A stretch of 64,000 bases of DNA from Allobosea sp. BK604. GTDB lineage: Bacteria; Pseudomonadota; Alphaproteobacteria; Rhizobiales; Beijerinckiaceae. The notes beneath the pieces were generated by a model. The model saw only the letters and a program-made list of their open reading frames with translations, searched no databases and had not been told where the DNA came from. Position 1 is the first letter of the stretch; each line of letters begins with the position of its first letter. Below, in pieces: positions 60,376-64,000 of the stretch. Made by a program: the position numbers and the translations under genes. The DNA lies in NCBI RefSeq assembly GCF_004341515.1, contig NZ_SLZF01000003.1:434001-498000 (forward strand). Direction: 5' to 3'.

Positions 60376-60564
60376 GAGTGTCTCCTCCTCAAGCCAGATG
60401 GGACGCCAGGGAACTCGCATCGAATCTTGGCTGCCTCATGGCCGCATCCCGGCTGCAACAAGCCTTAGCCGGCGACTTCGTGAAGCTTTCTTCTCCTGGG
60501 CGGAACCGCGCCCCCGATGCCTCGTTCATGAGCCATGGACACATTCAGGAACGGAGGCTCCGCG

Positions 60565-61188
60565 ATGGCGACACCCGGCAACAAATTCCCGCCCGACGTG
60601 CCGAAGGACTGGGACGAGTCCAAAGACGAAATCAGCAATGCCGCCGAGGGTTTGGCTGCCAAGGCCAGCGATATGGCCGGCCGCGCCGGCGACACGGTCA
60701 AGGACGGTTACTATCGCGCCAAGGAAGCGATCGGCGATCCCGGCGAGACGGTGCGCGAGGTCGGCCGCTACGCGCAGGAAGGTAGCGAAACCGTGATCCG
60801 CAGCGTCGAGCGCCATCCGGTCGTCGCCTTCGGACTGGGGGCGCTGAGCGTCGGCTTGATCGCCTGGGCGGCCATGCGCCCCGCGGCGCCGCAATGGGAG
60901 CCCGACTACGGGCGCCTGCGCCGACTCTTCTCCGACTATGGCGGCGATGATGCGCTCAAGGCCGGCGAGAGCGCCTTGAAGAGCGGCCAGGGTTGGCTGC
61001 AGACATATGGCAGCCAGGCGCAGGACTATGCCCGCGACGGCGGCCGGCTCCTCGCCAGGCGCACCGAGCGCGAGCCGCTCGCTGCGCTGCTCGGCATCGG
61101 CATCGCGGTCTATGTGCTCGGCTCGCTGCTGAGCAGCGGCGCGAGCGAGCCCGAGCCGCAGCCCCGCCGCCGCAGCACGAAGCGGTGA
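60565..61188 (+). CDS. Hypothetical protein with two membrane segments, ElaB/DUF883-like feel
   Basis: This 207-residue protein has a helical, charged N-terminal region (KDEISNAAEGLAAKASDMAG, RAGDTVKDGYYRAKEAIGD) reminiscent of CsbD/ElaB-like stress proteins. Membrane segments lie at about 90-108 (VVAFGLGALSVGLIAWAAM) and 175-192 (LAALLGIGIAVYVLGSLL). It ends PQPRRRSTKR. ACGGAGG precedes ATG 60565 by seven bases. It probably sits in the inner membrane; a function cannot be assigned. Confidence 0.7.
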   Translation: MATPGNKFPPDVPKDWDESKDEISNAAEGLAAKASDMAGRAGDTVKDGYYRAKEAIGDPGETVREVGRYAQEGSETVIRSVERHPVVAFGLGALSVGLIAWAAMRPAAPQWEPDYGRLRRLFSDYGGDDALKAGESALKSGQGWLQTYGSQAQDYARDGGRLLARRTEREPLAALLGIGIAVYVLGSLLSSGASEPEPQPRRRSTKR

Positions 61189-61190
61189 CG

Positions 61191-61227
61191 CAAAAAACCC
61201 GATGGACCTGGGCGGGTCCATCGGGTT
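61191..61227 (-). terminator. Rho-independent terminator of minus-strand lipoprotein gene
   Basis: A perfect 13-base stem (AACCCGATGGACC with GGTCCATCGGGTT, loop TGGGCG) is followed on the minus strand by TTTTTTG. It lies between convergent genes. The T-run serves the 61279 gene; the stem may also slow plus-strand transcription. Confidence 0.85.
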
Positions 61228-61278
61228 GAACTGACCTTGTGAGCCGGCGAAGGCCGGTTCAGGCGGTCGCTGCTGGGC

Positions 61279-61578
61279 TCACCACCAGTAGCCGCGGCGA
61301 CCGTAGTAGCCGCCGTAATAGGGGCCGCGCGCAGCCGAGGCGGCGATGGCGCCGCCGACAACACCGGCTGCGACGCCAGCCGCGACTGCGCTGCCGGCCT
61401 CGTTCGAAGCGCGACGGTTCTCGACGTAGTTCGCCGAACGGCACTGCTGGTAGGCGCGGGTGCCCGGACGGAAGCCCTGCGCCTCGCAGGTGACTTCGGC
61501 GTCGACCATCGATTCCTGCGCGGTCTGGCAACCGGCGAGTCCTACTGCCAAAAGTCCGGCGATAACAATTGCACGCAT
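61279..61578 (-). CDS. Small glycine-rich lipoprotein
   Basis: This 99-residue protein has a lipoprotein signal MRAIVIAGLLAVGLAGC, with Cys17 as the lipid site. Two further cysteines appear (VTCEAQGF, YQQCRSANY). A glycine-zipper-like helix (AGSAVAAGVAAGVVGGAIAA) and an aromatic tail (YYGGYYGRRGYWW) follow. Such helices often insert in or pack on the outer membrane. ATG 61578 is chosen for the signal; AAGGATACG lies upstream. Function unknown. Confidence 0.75.
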   Translation of the reverse strand: MRAIVIAGLLAVGLAGCQTAQESMVDAEVTCEAQGFRPGTRAYQQCRSANYVENRRASNEAGSAVAAGVAAGVVGGAIAASAARGPYYGGYYGRRGYWW

Positions 61579-61696
61579 GTGGACGTATCCTTTCAGCCAC
61601 CCAGTTACTTGGAACGCATAGAGGTCTGGGCGGCTATGCGTCAAGATGAGCTTCCGAGCTAGGCTTAAAGGGACGAGTCCTGGTTGCAGGACTCGC

Positions 61697-61957
61697 TCAG
61701 CGTGCCTGACGCGCCGGCTTCTCCACCGCCGCCTTACCGGAGCGGCTCAGCGACGTGATCTCCAGGGCCGGCTTGCCGGATTTCTCGGCAATGAGCTTGT
61801 CCTGTTCTTCGATCGCCTCGCGAGCCGGCTCGTCGCCATCGAGCCCGCCCAGAAGCGATGTCGGGACTCGGCGATTGGATGAGCGCGAGCCGTCGCTATA
61901 GACGACGTCGAACAGCGCGAATTCCGCGTCGAGCGGTTTCGACTTCTTGCGAGCCAT
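61697..61957 (-). CDS. Small hypothetical protein
   Basis: This 86-residue hydrophilic protein reads MARKKSKPLDAEFALFDVVY, YSDGSRSSNRRVPTSLLGG and a Lys/Ala-rich tail. Composition suggests a cytoplasmic, possibly nucleic-acid-interacting protein, but no domain is recognised. A GAGG site lies before ATG 61957. It diverges from the lipoprotein gene at 62172. Confidence 0.62.
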   Translation of the reverse strand: MARKKSKPLDAEFALFDVVYSDGSRSSNRRVPTSLLGGLDGDEPAREAIEEQDKLIAEKSGKPALEITSLSRSGKAAVEKPARQAR

Positions 61958-62171
61958 GATGATGTCCTCGTGCGGAGCGCGATAGGCCCGCAGGCGACCA
62001 GCCGGACGGCCAGCCGCGGGTTTCGATCGGGTGGCTCCGCATAGAGCAGGTGCCGACCGGGTTCAATGCGGAGCGATGTCGCTCTGCCCGACCGGCCGAT
62101 TGAGGATTTGCGACATCGCCCCGCGCCATGCGAAATGGCGCGACCGACATCTCAGCCCGACGGGATGAAGC

Positions 62172-62480
62172 ATGCTGCGATCTCTCTTGTTCCTTGTCCC
62201 TGCCTCCGCGCTGGGCGCCTGCGCGATTCCGAACTCCGCCTCGAATGCCGTGGTTGTCACCGAGACCAAGGCGATCGTGGAAAGCTGCAAGCGCATTGGC
62301 GACACCAACGGCGACAGCGGCGTCAGCCAGGCGCTGCTGCTCGACCGGGCGCGGGACAGCGCGCTCAGCCGGCTGAAGATCCGCGCCGCCGAGGCGGGCG
62401 GAACGCATGTCCTCTCCTCCGTCGCCGATCCGAAATGGAAAGGTCCGAGCACCGACGGTGTCATCTACAAATGCGGCTGA
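62172..62480 (+). CDS. Small lipoprotein or exported protein, DUF4156-like
   Basis: This 102-residue protein has an N-terminal signal MLRSLLFLVPASALGACA with lipobox ALGAC. Cys pair sites follow (VESCKRIGD and the C-terminal YKCG). The middle helix LLLDRARDSALSRLKIRAAE recalls DUF4156-type lipoproteins. It has unusual symmetric acid and small-residue content. Function unknown. Confidence 0.68.
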   Translation: MLRSLLFLVPASALGACAIPNSASNAVVVTETKAIVESCKRIGDTNGDSGVSQALLLDRARDSALSRLKIRAAEAGGTHVLSSVADPKWKGPSTDGVIYKCG

Positions 62481-62586
62481 GCAGCCTCGCTCCGGCCAGG
62501 AGATGACGGAATCGTCTTTGCGGCGTTGTCATCAACCCGCACTCTGACTCATCATCCGGCAACGGACGATTCGAACGAGGCTGGCG

Positions 62587-62997
62587 ATGCGGGCTCAGAT
62601 TCGGGCATGGGCCCTGTCATGCATGGGGCTGATCGCGGCAGCGGCGCCGGCAGGTGCTGCGCCGCTGATCATGTCATGCGCCTATGTCGACGGCACGCCC
62701 ACGACGGGCAATCGCGACGTCTTCATCAACCAGATCATCATCGACTCGGACAAGCCGATGATCACGATCCGGGTCGCGCAGACCATCGGCACGACAGCGC
62801 CATGGGAATGGATCTATGACGACCTGAACGGCAATTCGCTCGTGGTGATCGGGCTCAAGGATGGCAGCTTCGCCGCCTCGGCCACACGCTCCGGCAGCGT
62901 CTCCTCCTTCATCTATACCAAGCCGTCCGGCGTGCTGATCTGGAGCTTCACGACGCGCTACGGCGCCGAGGCCTATCGCTTCACCTGCCGACCCTGA
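62587..62997 (+). CDS. Secreted hypothetical protein
   Basis: This 136-residue protein has a signal peptide (MRAQIRAWALSCMGLIAAAA, cut near AGAAPLI) and a beta-rich mature domain (FINQIIIDSDKPMITIRVAQ, WEWIYDDLNGNSLVVIGLKD). Cysteines near the ends (MSCAYVD and RFTCRP) could form a disulfide. It sits 106 bases after the 62172 gene on the same strand. Convergent with the next gene. No family is recognised. Confidence 0.68.
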   Translation: MRAQIRAWALSCMGLIAAAAPAGAAPLIMSCAYVDGTPTTGNRDVFINQIIIDSDKPMITIRVAQTIGTTAPWEWIYDDLNGNSLVVIGLKDGSFAASATRSGSVSSFIYTKPSGVLIWSFTTRYGAEAYRFTCRP

Positions 62998-63020
62998 AAC
63001 GGACGCCCTGTTCACGCGTG

Positions 63021-63045
63021 GGTCGACGGCGAAACGCCGTCGACC
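63021..63045. terminator. Hairpin between convergent genes
   Basis: An 11-base perfect stem, GGTCGACGGCG / CGCCGTCGACC, with an AAA loop lies between the convergent 62587 and 63076 genes. No T-run follows either side. It may still act as a bidirectional barrier. Confidence 0.5.
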
Positions 63046-63075
63046 GCATCGCACGATATCGGCCGGCCGGACCGA

Positions 63076-63609
63076 TCAGCTCTTCAGCTTGGCGTTGCAC
63101 TGGCTCCAATAGCCGCCGCCCTTCTCGATCCATTTCAGCTCGCCATTGGCGTTCTTTTCCTTGTTGGCATTGTATTGATCGGCGCAGGTCTTCAGGCGCG
63201 CCTTGCCCGGCGATTCGCTCGAATACTTCTCGGCGACAGCGCGCGGGAACACAGCGGCGCGCGCCCGCCCGGCCGGAGCGGCCGCGGGGCGAGCGGGGGT
63301 GGCGGGCGCGGCCGCCGTCGTGGCGGCCCCGGCCCGGGCCGGAGCGGACGGTGCGGCCGGCGCAGCCGCGGGTGTCGCGGGAGTGGCGGGCTCGCTCACG
63401 GCCGATGCCGCATCCGCCTCGGACGCATCGTCATCGCCGCACTGGGCCTTGCGGAAGTCGTTCCACTTCTGACCCTTGAGCGTGTTGTTCTTGCGCGCCT
63501 CCTGATACTTGACGCTGCATTCCTTCATGGTCAAAGCCAGCGTCGGCGACGCCGAGAGGCCCGCAAGCGCAAATGCCGACGCAGACACCAGGATCATTTG
63601 TCTAAGCAT
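63076..63609 (-). CDS. Secreted two-repeat protein with Ala/Pro-rich linker (PsiF-like)
   Basis: This 177-residue protein has a signal peptide (MLRQMILVSASAFALAGLSA, cut near TLALT). Residues about 27-57 (TMKECSVKYQEARKNNTLKG ... FRKAQC) and the C-terminal 40 (LKTCADQYNANKEKNANGEL ... YWSQCNAKL) look like related two-cysteine modules similar to the PsiF repeat. A low-complexity Ala/Pro/Thr linker (about 65-120) joins them. Periplasmic. It diverges from the Fis-type gene at 63844. Confidence 0.75.
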   Translation of the reverse strand: MLRQMILVSASAFALAGLSASPTLALTMKECSVKYQEARKNNTLKGQKWNDFRKAQCGDDDASEADAASAVSEPATPATPAAAPAAPSAPARAGAATTAAAPATPARPAAAPAGRARAAVFPRAVAEKYSSESPGKARLKTCADQYNANKEKNANGELKWIEKGGGYWSQCNAKLKS

Positions 63610-63843
63610 GGAATCGTCTCCGTATTATCCGGCGACTTCGCCGGTGCCGGAATGGCACTCCTTTCTAGGCAGCATAGCAAGCGATTTGATGACCACGGCC
63701 TGAACGCAGTCGTAATCTTCGCTTCAGGTTGATCCTGCGCTGCGGAGACCGGCGGCCAACGCTCATTTACCGGGTGTTAACCCTTTTCTTCGCCTCATGA
63801 GTAAAGTCTTCTGAGAGGGCTGGGGCTCAGGAAGGAAGATGAG

Positions 63844-64000
63844 ATGTACGATTTCAACCCCGATCCGAACGCAACCGATCTCCTGGTCGGGCGTCCAGTT
63901 TCAGATGTCGAGCGCGATCTGATCCTGGCCACGCTGAGAGAGACCAACGGAAATCGCACGCACGCTGCGGATATTCTGCGCATATCGATTCGCACCTTGC
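63844..64000 (+). CDS. Fis-type HTH protein, 5' end (partial)
   Basis: This fragment of 52 residues starts MYDFNPDPNATDLLVGRPVS, then continues VERDLILATLRETNGNRTHA and ADILRISIRTL, which is the HTH core of the Fis family as found at the C-terminus of NtrC-type regulators. The gene continues past the window. A GGAAGGAAG site lies before ATG 63844. Here the HTH begins close to the start, so it may be a short, free-standing Fis-like protein. Targets unknown. Confidence 0.8.
   Translation, partial: MYDFNPDPNATDLLVGRPVSDVERDLILATLRETNGNRTHAADILRISIRTL

Noticed and set aside
1..64000. CRISPR arrays, prophage, insertion sequences, tRNA and rRNA genes
   Set aside because: No regularly spaced repeats with spacers, no transposase or integrase-like product, and no cloverleaf or rRNA-like sequence was seen on reading the window.

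Overview
The window comes from a GC-rich alphaproteobacterium, most likely Hyphomicrobiales and plausibly a Bosea-like organism. The support is a C4-pathway 5-aminolevulinate synthase, dense ATGA-coupled ABC-importer operons, GntR/FCD regulators, and several dispersed palindromic repeats of the kind common in that order. The genus is inferred from general character, not from a search. No rRNA, tRNA, CRISPR array, prophage or insertion sequence was seen.

Region 1 (1-14559) holds two convergent spermidine/putrescine-type ABC operons. The plus-strand one is a partial binding protein, ATPase, two permeases, a PuuE-like deacetylase and an Asp/Glu (hydantoin) racemase-like protein. The minus-strand one is a GntR regulator, ATPase, binding protein, two permeases, a second PuuE-like enzyme, an NHL propeller and an amidohydrolase. 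An amidase diverges from the GntR gene.

Region 2 (14762-19109) is a minus-strand operon: 5-aminolevulinate synthase followed by a DevC/DevA/DevB-type ABC exporter. Region 3 (19436-28456) encodes exported proteins of unknown role: a 1707-residue modular protein with an LprI-like N-terminus, two paralogous YncE-like propellers, a DUF-type secreted protein and a small lipoprotein.

Region 4 (28610-44029) is again catabolic: an Opp/Dpp importer operon ending in a penicillin-acylase-family enzyme, a divergent Gfo/Idh/MocA dehydrogenase plus amidase, an M81 (MlrC-like) hydrolase with its own family 5 binding protein, and a frameshifted epoxide hydrolase. Region 5 (44576-57136) has a small exported protein, a GntR regulator with a flavin reductase, and a divergent operon of binding protein, two permeases, two amidohydrolases, two ATPases and a second racemase-like protein. 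An acetamidase/formamidase lies beyond. Region 6 (57305-64000) is ordinary chromosome: a KefB/YbaL-type antiporter, a PHA-system protein, small lipoproteins and secreted proteins, and a Fis-type HTH gene cut by the window end.

The main theme is paired uptake and cytoplasmic hydrolysis of amide, ureide or cyclic nitrogen compounds: one complete importer plus parts for several others, each next to C-N hydrolases and often a local GntR regulator. Substrates cannot be read from the sequence.
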